NCBI RefSeq assembly: GCF_036250735.1
Contig: NZ_CP109430.1
Coordinates: 2,852,001-2,916,000 of the forward strand
Direction of reading: 5' to 3'
Origin: Streptosporangium sp. NBC_01495
GTDB lineage: Bacteria > Actinomycetota > Actinomycetes > Streptosporangiales > Streptosporangiaceae
DNA length: 64,000 bases
Below, in pieces: positions 17,199-24,847 of this stretch. The stretch's first letter is position 1. Each line of letters starts with the position of its first letter. The notes beneath the pieces were generated by a model, which saw only the letters and a program-made list of their open reading frames with translations, was not told where the DNA came from and searched no databases. The position numbers and the translations under genes were made by a program.

Positions 17199-18265
17199 TG
17201 ACAACGGTTCTGCGGGCCCATGCCGAAGACCAGTACGCCGAGGAGCTGGCGATCCTGGCCAAGGGCGACGACCGCACCCGCCCGCCGGGCTGGAAACTGT
17301 CGCCCTGGGCGGTGACCACCTACGTCCTCGGCGACGGCGACCAGATCACCCCGAAGTACATCGGGCCGCGGCGCATCGTCGAGGTGGCCGTGGCGACGCT
17401 CGCCACCGACCGCGCGTTGCTGCTGCTCGGCGTGCCCGGCACCGCCAAGACCTGGCTGTCGGAGCACCTGGCCGCCGCGATCAGCGGTGACTCCACCCTC
17501 CTGGTGCAGGGGACGGCCGGCACCGCGGAGGAGGCCATCCGCTACGGCTGGAACTACGCCAGGCTGCTGGCCGAGGGCCCGTCCATGGAGGCGCTCACGC
17601 CGAGCCCGGTGATGCGGGCGATGGCCGAGGGACGGCTCGCCCGGGTGGAGGAGCTGACCCGTATGCCCTCCGACGTCCAGGACGCGCTGATCACCGTGCT
17701 GTCGGAGAAGACGCTGCCGATCCCCGAGCTCAACCGGGAGGTCCAGGCGTCGCGTGGTTTCAACGTCATCGCCACCGCCAACGACCGGGACCGTGGCGTC
17801 AACGACCTGTCGAGCGCGCTGCGCCGCCGGTTCAACACCGTCGTGCTGCCGGTCCCCGCCACCGCGGAGGAGGAGGTGGACATCGTCTCCCGGCGGGTCG
17901 GCCAGCTCGGCCGCTCCCTGGAGCTGCCCGAGACCCTCACCGGCCTGGAGGAGATCCGCCGCGTCGTCACGGTCTTCAGGGAACTGCGCACCGGCGTCAC
18001 CGAGGACGGCCGCACCAAGGTCAAGTCCCCCAGCGGAACGCTCAGCACCGCCGAGGCCATCTCCGTCCTCACCAACGGCATCGCCCTGGCCGCGCACTTC
18101 GGCGACGGGGTGCTCCGCCCCTCCGACGTGGCCGCCGGCATCGTCGGCGCGGTGATCCAGGACCCGGTCTCCGACCGCGTCGTCTGGCGCGAATACCTGG
18201 AGACCGTGGTGCGCGAGCGCCAGGACTGGCGCGACTTCTACCGGGCCTGCCGTGACGCGGGCTGA
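17198..18265 (+). CDS. MoxR-family AAA+ ATPase
   Basis: 355 aa, starting at GTG 17198 in a one-base overlap with the preceding stop. Walker A is GVPGTAKT (78-85). The Walker B region reads VEELTRMPSD with E151-E152, where MoxR proteins usually have a D-E pair, a conservative change. Sensor 1 (NVIATANDRDRGVNDL) and the arginine-finger region SSALRRRFN follow; the lid domain occupies ~260-355. MoxR ATPases act as chaperone-like remodelers and nearly always work with a VWA protein, supplied here by the last gene of the set (21102-22256). Confidence 0.93.
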   Translation: MTTVLRAHAEDQYAEELAILAKGDDRTRPPGWKLSPWAVTTYVLGDGDQITPKYIGPRRIVEVAVATLATDRALLLLGVPGTAKTWLSEHLAAAISGDSTLLVQGTAGTAEEAIRYGWNYARLLAEGPSMEALTPSPVMRAMAEGRLARVEELTRMPSDVQDALITVLSEKTLPIPELNREVQASRGFNVIATANDRDRGVNDLSSALRRRFNTVVLPVPATAEEEVDIVSRRVGQLGRSLELPETLTGLEEIRRVVTVFRELRTGVTEDGRTKVKSPSGTLSTAEAISVLTNGIALAAHFGDGVLRPSDVAAGIVGAVIQDPVSDRVVWREYLETVVRERQDWRDFYRACRDAG

Positions 18266-18476
18266 GGCGGCGACCCCCGGGAGGGACGTGCTCCCGACCT
18301 CGGCGCCGCCGGTCTTCGCGTCGCCGGTCTCCGTGTTCCCGGTCTCGGCCTTCCAGGTTTCCGCGTTACCTGTTTCCGCGTTGCCGGTCTCGGCCTTCCA
18401 GGTTTCCGCGTTCCCGATCCTCGCGTCGCCGGTGCCGCCGGTCGCGGTTCCCCGGCCCGGCGGGGGGCGCCGATGA
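18252..18476 (+). CDS. Possible 74-aa low-complexity linker protein
   Basis: A frame opening at GTG 18252, inside the end of the MoxR gene, and closing at 18476 with an ATGA overlap onto the DUF5682 start. The product is mostly a repeat of V-S-A-[FL]-[PQ] units. The exact fit between its neighbours would be expected of a coupled gene, but the composition is low-complexity and there is no ribosome site, so it may just be a repeat-bearing spacer. Uncertain. Confidence 0.3.
   Translation: MTRAEAATPGRDVLPTSAPPVFASPVSVFPVSAFQVSALPVSALPVSAFQVSAFPILASPVPPVAVPRPGGGRR
18339..18412. repeat. 29-bp direct repeat between MoxR and DUF5682 genes
   Basis: A 29-bp word starting CCGGTCTCGGCCTTCCAGG occurs at 18339-18367 and again at 18384-18412, period 45 bp (15 codons), with further degenerate TTTCCGCGTT copies between. 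Confidence 0.8.
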
Positions 18477-21109
18477 GCGTCTCCGTGCTGGGGATCCGGC
18501 ACCACGGCCCGGGGTCGGCGCGATCCCTGCGCGACGAGCTCGAACGTCTCAAGCCGGACGTCGTGCTCATCGAGGGGCCGCCAGAGGCGGACGAGCTGGT
18601 CAGGCTGGCCCATGACCCCGATCTCCGGCCGCCGGTGGCGTTGCTCGCCCACGTGCCGGGCGAACCGTCCACGGCCGCGTTCTGGCCGTTCGCGGAGTTC
18701 TCGCCCGAGTGGCAGGCGATCCGCCACGCCGTCGCGGCGGGCGTCCCGGTCCGCTTCTGCGACCTGCCGGCCGTGCACAGCCTCGCCTCCCGTCCCGGCG
18801 CGACCGGTGACGCCGAACCGGGGGAGACCGGCGACGCCGAATCGGGGGAACCCCATGAAGGGGAGGCGCCGGAAGGCGCCGGGGCGCGGGGACCGGACGC
18901 GAAGGTCCCCGGCTCCCGGGGCGAGGCGGCCCACGAGGGCGAGACGGACGGTGAGACGGACGCCGCCCCGGAGGCCGTACGGATCGATCCGATCGGGGCT
19001 CTCGCCCGCGCCGCCGGATACGACGACCCGGAGCGGTGGTGGGAGGACGCGGTCGAGCACCGTGGCGACACCCCGTTCCACATGATCGCCGAGGCCATGG
19101 GGGCCGTCCGCGAGGGGCACGTCGCCGACGAGTACGAGGCACGGCGCGAGGCCTTCATGCGGCGCACGATCCGCAGGGCGGTCAGGGACGGGTTCGAGCG
19201 GATCGCCGTGGTCTGCGGGGCCTGGCACGTCCCCGCGCTGGCGGGCACGTCGCGCGAGGGCGCGCCCTGGGGAGCCGGGCTGCCCACCGCGAAGGCCGAC
19301 GACGCGCTGCTCAGGGGGCTGCCCAAGGTCAGGGCCGAGATGACCTGGGTGCCGTGGACGTACGGGCGGCTGGCCGCCTGGAGCGGGTACGGCGCGGGAG
19401 TGGCCTCCCCGGGCTGGTACCACCACCTGTTCGCCTCCCCCGACCGTCCGGTCGAGCGGTGGCTGACCGGGGCGGCCGGGGTGCTCCGCGAGGAGGACCT
19501 GCCGGTCTCCTCCGCGCACGTCATCGAGGCGGTACGGCTCGCGGAGAGCCTGGCCGTGCTCAGGGGACGGCCGCTGGCCGGGCTGGCGGAGGTCACCGAG
19601 GCGGTCAGGGCGGTGCTGTGCGAGGGCGACGACCTGCCGGTCGAGCTGATCCAGCGGCGCATGGTCGTGGGGGAGCGGCTCGGCCAGGTGCCCGACTCCA
19701 CCCCGATGGTCCCTCTCCAGCGCCACCTGCGCGAGGAACAGCGGCGGGTGAAGCTCAAGCCCGAGGCGCTCGACCGGGAGTACGACCTCGACCTGCGCAA
19801 ACCTCTCGACCTGGAGCGCAGCAGGCTGCTGCACCGGCTGCGCCTGCTCGGCGTCGGCTGGGGCACCCCTCAGGAGAGCCGGAGCAAGGGAACCTTCCGC
19901 GAGTCGTGGTCGCTCGCCTGGCGGCCCGAGTTCGACATCGACCTGATCGAGGCGGGCGCCTGGGGCACGACCGTCCCCGTGGCGGCCGCCGCCCGCGTCC
20001 GCGACCTCGCCGACGGAGGAGGGACGCCCGGCCAGGCCGCCCGGGGCGGAGCGTCCGGCGGTGCGTCCGGTCCCGGAGGTGGCGCCCCGGGGACGGTCGT
20101 GCCGGGAGGCGGCGGGCCGGGAAGGACCGGTCCGGGAGGCGGCGCCCCGGGCGGACCCGGAGGGCCCGGCGGCATGTCCGGCGGCGCGTCCGGCGGGGTC
20201 ACGCTGGCCGGGCTCACCGGCCTGGTGGAGCGCTGCCTGCTCGCCGACCTGCCGGAGGCGCTGCCGTACGTGCTCGACGCCCTGTCGGCGCGGGCCGCGC
20301 TCGACAACGACGTCACGCACCTGATGGCCGCGCTCCCGGCGATGGTCCGTGCCCAGCGTTACGGCGACGTGCGCGGCACCCCCGCCACCGGCCTGGCCAC
20401 CATCGTCGAGGCGATGCTCACCAGGATCTGCGTCGGCCTCGGCGGGGCCGTCACCGGCCTTGACGACGACGCCGCCCGCGACCTGATCCGCCACGTCGAC
20501 GCCGTCCACACCGCCGTCGCGCTGCTCGACACCGGACCCGCCCACCCGGGTGGCGCGGTGGGCTCGCGAGCTTCCGGAGGCTCGACCGGCTCCGGGGAGG
20601 AGGCGCCGCGGGAGCGGTGGCTGGTGGCGCTGCGCGGGGCCTCCGGTCGCGCCGACCTGCACGGGCTCATCGAGGGACGGCTCACCAGGATCCTGCTGGA
20701 CGCCGCCGACCTCGACACGGCGGAGGTCGGGCGGCGGATGTCGCGGGCGATGTCGGCGGGGCACCCACCGGCCAGGGCGGCCGCCTGGATCGAGGGGTTC
20801 CTGTCGGGGGGCGGGCTGCTGCTCGTGCACGACCCCCGGCTGCTCGGGCTGGTCGACGAGTGGCTCACCGGGCTCGCCCCGGAGACCTTCGTCGACGTGC
20901 TGCCCCTGCTGCGCAGGACGTTCGGCGCCTTCGCCGCCCCGGAGCGGCGCTCGATCGGCTCGCGCGTCCGCTCCCTGGGCGCGGGTGGCGGCAACCTGGC
21001 GCCGGACGCGGAGAACTTCGACGAGGAGCGCGCGGCGGCGGCCGTGCGGACCGTGCTCACGATTCTGGAGCCGGCGATTTCGGGAAGGACGGGCAGCGCC
21101 GATGGATGA
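18473..21109 (+). CDS. DUF5682 family protein, putative TraB/ChaN-like hydrolase
   Basis: 878 aa from ATG 18473. The N-terminus carries GIRHHGPGSARSL (7-19) and PDVVLIEGPPEADEL (28-42); a third motif VVCGAWHVPAL holds H252. A first strand with His, a strand ending in Glu, and a later G-x-x-H are the arrangement seen in TraB/TIKI and EreA/ChaN-like metal-dependent hydrolases; that relationship is my inference. The middle contains variable Gly/Glu-rich (~108-165) and Gly/Pro-rich (~520-570) linkers, the rest is helical. It overlaps the VWA gene by 8 bp. It may be the effector enzyme of the MoxR-VWA set, or a large scaffold. Confidence 0.85.
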   Translation: MSVSVLGIRHHGPGSARSLRDELERLKPDVVLIEGPPEADELVRLAHDPDLRPPVALLAHVPGEPSTAAFWPFAEFSPEWQAIRHAVAAGVPVRFCDLPAVHSLASRPGATGDAEPGETGDAESGEPHEGEAPEGAGARGPDAKVPGSRGEAAHEGETDGETDAAPEAVRIDPIGALARAAGYDDPERWWEDAVEHRGDTPFHMIAEAMGAVREGHVADEYEARREAFMRRTIRRAVRDGFERIAVVCGAWHVPALAGTSREGAPWGAGLPTAKADDALLRGLPKVRAEMTWVPWTYGRLAAWSGYGAGVASPGWYHHLFASPDRPVERWLTGAAGVLREEDLPVSSAHVIEAVRLAESLAVLRGRPLAGLAEVTEAVRAVLCEGDDLPVELIQRRMVVGERLGQVPDSTPMVPLQRHLREEQRRVKLKPEALDREYDLDLRKPLDLERSRLLHRLRLLGVGWGTPQESRSKGTFRESWSLAWRPEFDIDLIEAGAWGTTVPVAAAARVRDLADGGGTPGQAARGGASGGASGPGGGAPGTVVPGGGGPGRTGPGGGAPGGPGGPGGMSGGASGGVTLAGLTGLVERCLLADLPEALPYVLDALSARAALDNDVTHLMAALPAMVRAQRYGDVRGTPATGLATIVEAMLTRICVGLGGAVTGLDDDAARDLIRHVDAVHTAVALLDTGPAHPGGAVGSRASGGSTGSGEEAPRERWLVALRGASGRADLHGLIEGRLTRILLDAADLDTAEVGRRMSRAMSAGHPPARAAAWIEGFLSGGGLLLVHDPRLLGLVDEWLTGLAPETFVDVLPLLRRTFGAFAAPERRSIGSRVRSLGAGGGNLAPDAENFDEERAAAAVRTVLTILEPAISGRTGSADG

Positions 21110-22256
21110 GAGACTCCGCCGCTGGCGGATGGTCCTGGGTGGCGACGCGGACGGCACCGGGTGCTCGCTCGCCGGGACCGACGCCCGGATGGACGGCGCG
21201 CTGGCCGCGCTGTACAACGGCGGCGACGGTGGTTCCGGCGAGCGGAGCGGGGGGCTGGGGGCCTCCGCGCCCAGGGTGGCGCGCTGGCTGGGTGACATCC
21301 GCTCCTACTTCCCCTCGACCGTCGTCCAGGTAATGCAGAAGGACGCCGTCGAGCGGCTGAACCTGACCCGGCTGCTGATGGAGCCGGAGATGCTGGACGC
21401 GGTCGAGCCGGACGTCCACATGGTCGGCACGATCCTGTCGCTCAACCGGGTGATGCCCGAGAAGGCGCGCGAGTCGGCCAGGGCACTGGTCCGCAAGGTC
21501 GTCTCCGAGCTGGAGCGGAAACTCGTGCAGAAGACGAAGGCCGCCGTGACCGGCGCCCTGGACCGCTCGGCCAGGACCCACCGGCCCAAGCGGGTCGCCG
21601 ACATCGACTGGAACCGTACGATCCGGGCCAACCTGAAGAACTACCTGCCCGAGCGCAACACGGTGATCCCGTCCAGGCTGGTCGGGTACGGCAGGCGGCA
21701 GCGGGCGGTCCAGCGCGAGGTCGTGCTCTGCATCGACCAGAGCGGGTCGATGGCCGCCTCCGTCGTCTATTCGAGCGTCTTCGGCGCGGTGCTCGCCTCG
21801 ATGCGCTCGCTGAGGACCTCGCTCGTCGTCTTCGACACGGCGGTCGTCGACCTCACCGACCAGCTCCACGACCCGGTGGAGCTGCTGTTCGGCACCCAGC
21901 TCGGCGGCGGCACCGACATCAACCGGGCCATCGCCTACAGCCAGGGACTCATCACCCGGCCCAACGACTCGATCCTCATCCTGATCAGCGACCTCTACGA
22001 GGGCGGCGTACGGGAGGAGATGCTTCGCAGGGTCGCCCAGATGACCTCGGTCGGTGTCCAGGTGATCGTGCTGCTCGCGCTCTCGGACGAGGGCGCGCCC
22101 TTCTACGACCACGACAACGCCGCGGCGCTCGCGGCCATGGGGGTGCCCGCCTTCGCCTGCACTCCCGACGCCTTCCCCGACCTGATGGCCGCGGCGATCG
22201 AGCGCCGCGACATCGGCCGGTGGGCCGAGCGCCGGCTGGAGCGCACCGCCACCTGA
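21102..22256 (+). CDS. VWA (von Willebrand factor A) domain protein, MoxR partner
   Basis: 384 aa from ATG 21102, the start that overlaps the previous gene by ATGGATGA. The N-terminal half is helical (WLGDIRSYFPSTVVQVMQKDAVE, LVQKTKAAVTGALDR). The VWA domain follows with a full MIDAS metal site: D212-x-S214-x-S216 (DQSGSM), GGGTDIN near 270 and ISDLYEGG near 296. This is the CoxE-like VWA group that couples to MoxR ATPases. It is the last gene of the set; 110 nt of empty sequence separate it from the converging DUF4097 gene. Confidence 0.92.
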   Translation: MDERLRRWRMVLGGDADGTGCSLAGTDARMDGALAALYNGGDGGSGERSGGLGASAPRVARWLGDIRSYFPSTVVQVMQKDAVERLNLTRLLMEPEMLDAVEPDVHMVGTILSLNRVMPEKARESARALVRKVVSELERKLVQKTKAAVTGALDRSARTHRPKRVADIDWNRTIRANLKNYLPERNTVIPSRLVGYGRRQRAVQREVVLCIDQSGSMAASVVYSSVFGAVLASMRSLRTSLVVFDTAVVDLTDQLHDPVELLFGTQLGGGTDINRAIAYSQGLITRPNDSILILISDLYEGGVREEMLRRVAQMTSVGVQVIVLLALSDEGAPFYDHDNAAALAAMGVPAFACTPDAFPDLMAAAIERRDIGRWAERRLERTAT

Positions 22257-22366
22257 TCCCGTCCCGGCGAGGGCGGCAGGGCCACGGGGGCCCGCCCACG
22301 CCGGGACGTCAGGGGTCACATCCGGTGGTTTCCGGGGATTCGGCCGGAGGAGACCTCTCCGAGGAG

Positions 22367-23227
22367 TCAGCCGGAGGAGAAGGGCCGGGAGCGACGGATC
22401 ACGATGTCGCCGTACTCGGTGTGGGCACGCACCTTGGCGGTCTCGTCGGACTGTCCGGGGTCGTCGCAGGACTCCAGGGAGCTGCTGACGGTGCCGTACC
22501 GCGTGTGCACGTCCAGCCAGGCGGCGGTGCCCTCGCGGATGCCGACCTCCAGCTCGCCGCTCGCGGTCTCGAGCGCGACCGAGCCGCGCACCACCTCGCC
22601 GATCCGGACGCTGCCGTGCGCGCTCTTGGCGCCGATGGACGCCAGGGCGCGATCGACGGTGATGTCGCCGTACGCCGTGTTCAGCCGCAGGTCGCCGGTC
22701 ACCTCGCCGAGGGCGATGTCGCCGTTGGTGGTCTTGATCACCGCCGTTCCGTAGATCTCGCCGATCCGGATCCCGCCGTCCGCGGTGGTGACGTCGGTGT
22801 GCCCGACCGACCGGGCCACCGTGATGTCGCCCGAGGCGGTGTTCAGCTGCAGCTTGTCGGTCTGGTCGAGCCAGATGTCGCCGGAGGCGGTGGTGAACCT
22901 GGACTCGCCGAGGCGGCCTTCGCAGCGGAGGTCGGCCGAGGTGTTCGCGTCGACGCGGGAGTCCGTCGGCAGGTCGATCGTCACCTCCACCGACCCGTCC
23001 CTCTCCAGCCACGAACGGGTCTTGTCGCCGGGGGTCTTCACCAGCAGCCTGCCCCCGGAGTATTCGACCCGGATCTGCTCGGCGGCCCGCGTGTCGGCGT
23101 CGTTGAGCTCGTCACTCGGACGTATCTCGACGACCGTGTCGGTACGGTCGCTCGCGGTGATCCGGACGTTGCCGGTCGCGAGGGCGATGGTGGCGGAAAT
23201 CGGTTCGGGGGTGTCGAACGTTGGCAT
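22367..23227 (-). CDS. DUF4097 beta-helix repeat protein
   Basis: 286 aa made of ~20-residue repeats with the pattern T-x-x-G-D-I-x-[IVL] (FTTASGDIWLDQ, LNTASGDITVAR, IKTTNGDIALGE, LNTAYGDITVDR and so on), the right-handed beta-solenoid of DUF4097. There is no signal peptide, so it should be cytoplasmic. Function unknown; in actinobacteria these genes commonly follow a small ribbon-helix-helix or HicB-like gene, as here (83-nt gap, same strand), suggesting joint regulation or a partner role. Confidence 0.9.
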   Translation of the reverse strand: MPTFDTPEPISATIALATGNVRITASDRTDTVVEIRPSDELNDADTRAAEQIRVEYSGGRLLVKTPGDKTRSWLERDGSVEVTIDLPTDSRVDANTSADLRCEGRLGESRFTTASGDIWLDQTDKLQLNTASGDITVARSVGHTDVTTADGGIRIGEIYGTAVIKTTNGDIALGEVTGDLRLNTAYGDITVDRALASIGAKSAHGSVRIGEVVRGSVALETASGELEVGIREGTAAWLDVHTRYGTVSSSLESCDDPGQSDETAKVRAHTEYGDIVIRRSRPFSSG

Positions 23228-23310
23228 GGCGGTGCCCTCCTGACAGGGTTGGCGGGCGTCCCGGCTGCGGGCGCGGGACGGGTGACCGGTGATGGTGTGG
23301 CCGGGTGTCG

Positions 23311-23898
23311 CTAACGCACCCAGCCGGTGTAGCGCCGCCCGGTTTCCGGCCCGGCGCGCCGGTCGGAGCGGCGGTCTCCGTCGCCGGGTTCGAGCGCGGC
23401 GGAGACCGCGCGGACGAGCCAGGCGTTGACCGAGAGCCCCGCCCGCCCGGCCGCCTCCTCGATCCGGGGCTTGAGGTGCTCGGGGACGCGGAGCGAGATC
23501 CGCGACGTACCGCCCTCGTCGGCCTCCGGCGGTGCCGGCGGCACAGGGGGCGCAGGGGGGACCGGCGGAGACGGCGGGATGGGCGGTGCCGGAGGTCCCC
23601 CGGCGGGCGTGGTCTCGTGGTGGCCCCCGGCACCGTTCGCGAGCGTCCGGCCGGCCAGGGGTGGCGTCACGACGAAGGCGGGATCGCGCCCGCGCAGGCG
23701 TACGTCGACCGAGCCCGGCGCGAGGTCACGGGTGATCTCGGCGGCGGCGTCGGAGAGTGCCCCCAGCAGGACGAGCCGGGTGGCCGATTCGAGTGGTGCG
23801 ACGAGGCGCTCGGCGAGTGCGCGGGCGTCCTCGCCCCCGGCCGCGGCGGCGACCGCCAGCTCACGGCGGAGAAGGTCGACGTACGGTGCCAGGTCCAT
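23311..23898 (-). CDS. Ribbon-helix-helix (Arc/HicB-type) regulator
   Basis: 195 aa. Residues ~1-75 form a helical domain (DLLRRELAVAAAAGGEDARALAERL). A Pro-rich linker (PPAPPIPPSPPVPPAPP, ~98-120) leads to a C-terminal ribbon-helix-helix: SRISLRVPEHLKPRIEEAAG then LSVNAWLVRAVSAAL (~130-166). Such proteins bind palindromic DNA as dimers. The start ATG 23898 has no ribosome site but sits 6 nt from a -10 element, so the mRNA is probably leaderless. Three TGACGTCA palindromes cover the promoter, strongly suggesting autoregulation, together with the downstream DUF4097 gene. Confidence 0.88.
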   Translation of the reverse strand: MDLAPYVDLLRRELAVAAAAGGEDARALAERLVAPLESATRLVLLGALSDAAAEITRDLAPGSVDVRLRGRDPAFVVTPPLAGRTLANGAGGHHETTPAGGPPAPPIPPSPPVPPAPPVPPAPPEADEGGTSRISLRVPEHLKPRIEEAAGRAGLSVNAWLVRAVSAALEPGDGDRRSDRRAGPETGRRYTGWVR

Positions 23899-23933
23899 GA
23901 CGTCACTATGACGTCATTTTGACGTCACCGCAA
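23898..23933 (-). promoter_or_regulatory. Leaderless promoter with three phased TGACGTCA operators
   Basis: Perfect 8-bp palindromes TGACGTCA lie at 23898-23905, 23909-23916 and 23920-23927, exactly 11 bp apart, so on one face of the helix. On the minus strand a -35 TTGCGG (23933-23928), a 17-bp spacer and a -10 CATAGT (23910-23905) overlap them, and the -10 ends 6 nt before the ATG. The likely ligand is the RHH protein encoded immediately downstream. Confidence 0.75.
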
Positions 23934-23963
23934 GTCCCGAACGGCCAAATGTGGCGTCACCGC

Positions 23964-24140
23964 TCATCCGAGGCCGGAGCCGATCACCTCCCCGGCCACG
24001 ACGACCAGCCATCGGCCGCACGCGCACCGCGAGTAGCGGACGACCCCCTCCGAGCTGTAGTGGGCGGATGACGGGACGGTCGCGGGTCGTCCGCACGAGG
24101 GGCATTCCGGCTGCTGCCTGGCTGAAATCTCACCGATCAT
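23964..24140 (-). CDS. 58-aa zinc-ribbon-like protein
   Basis: A short gene from ATG 24140 to TGA 23964. The product has CPSC (C13, C16) and CAC (C39, C41) motifs, a Cys4 layout likely to bind zinc, joined by SSEGVVRYSR, and a hydrophobic tail LVVVAGEVIG. Length, codon bias and absence of overlaps support a real gene. It is divergent from the CGNR gene with only 25 nt between, so the two probably share regulation. Not a family I can name. Confidence 0.65.
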   Translation of the reverse strand: MIGEISARQQPECPSCGRPATVPSSAHYSSEGVVRYSRCACGRWLVVVAGEVIGSGLG

Positions 24141-24165
24141 GCCTACAGCGTGGTGTCATTGTTCA

Positions 24166-24684
24166 ATGCACTTCAACCCTTACGGAGGGATGGCCGCCGA
24201 GCTCGCCGCCGCCCTGGTGAACGCGGATCCCCGTGCGTCGCCCGCGGTGATCACGGAGATCCTGCGGGCACACGACTACCGGCCTTTCCGAACCCTGGAG
24301 GCCGACGAGGCGGCTGAGCTGCTGCGCTGGGCCGCCAGGCTCCGTCCGATCTTCACCGGCGCGGACCTGGACCGGCGGGTCGAGGTGATCAACGAGCTGC
24401 TGGCCGTCACCATCAGCCGGCCCTACGTCTCCCGCCATGACGATCGCGCCCCTCACCTGCACTTCGCCTACGAACACGCTCCCGTCGTCGGCCGTCTCAA
24501 GGCATACACGGCCACCGGGCTCGCCCACGTGATCTGCCAGGACCACACCCGGCTGGGTGTGTGCGACCGCTCGGGCTGTGGCGTGGTCTACGTCGACACC
24601 TCCCGCAACGGCAGGCGGCGGTTCTGCGCCGTCCGCTGCGCCAACCGGGTGTACGTCGCCGACCACCGGAGCCGTCACGCATAG
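24166..24684 (+). CDS. CGNR zinc-finger / ABATE-domain regulator (CANR variant)
   Basis: 172 aa from ATG 24166, the start that gives the usual family opening (HFNPYGGMAAELAAALVN). The N-terminal ABATE domain has the helical EADEAAELLRWAARLRPIF segment; the C-terminus has CDRSGCGVVYVDTSRNGRRRFCAVRCANR, i.e. the stress-induced zinc finger in which the eponymous C-G-N-R reads C-A-N-R. These proteins are predicted DNA-binding transcription regulators. Expressed divergently from the 58-aa zinc-ribbon gene. Its last 13 bases are tandemly duplicated downstream. Confidence 0.88.
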   Translation: MHFNPYGGMAAELAAALVNADPRASPAVITEILRAHDYRPFRTLEADEAAELLRWAARLRPIFTGADLDRRVEVINELLAVTISRPYVSRHDDRAPHLHFAYEHAPVVGRLKAYTATGLAHVICQDHTRLGVCDRSGCGVVYVDTSRNGRRRFCAVRCANRVYVADHRSRHA

Positions 24685-24696
24685 CCGTCACGCATA
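24671..24696. repeat. 13-bp tandem duplication including a stop codon
   Basis: GCCGTCACGCATA occurs at 24671-24683 and again at 24684-24696. The first copy is the end of the CGNR gene, its TAG stop spanning the junction. Confidence 0.9.
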
Positions 24697-24847
24697 GTCG
24701 GCCGTGTAGCTGACGTGTGCCGGTCACGCGTGGCCGTCCTGTGCGGCCGTACGGCTCCCGCCCACGGCCTGGGCGCCGGTCCTACGACCAAGGGCTGATC
24801 CGGAGGCCCGATGCGGGTCGCCGCGCGCCGGCCGTACCGTCAACCCC

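Noticed and set aside
17192-21298. 1368-codon open frame on the minus strand
   Set aside because: It is the antisense shadow of the MoxR and DUF5682 genes; high-GC codon bias keeps antisense frames open. It shows no family motifs.
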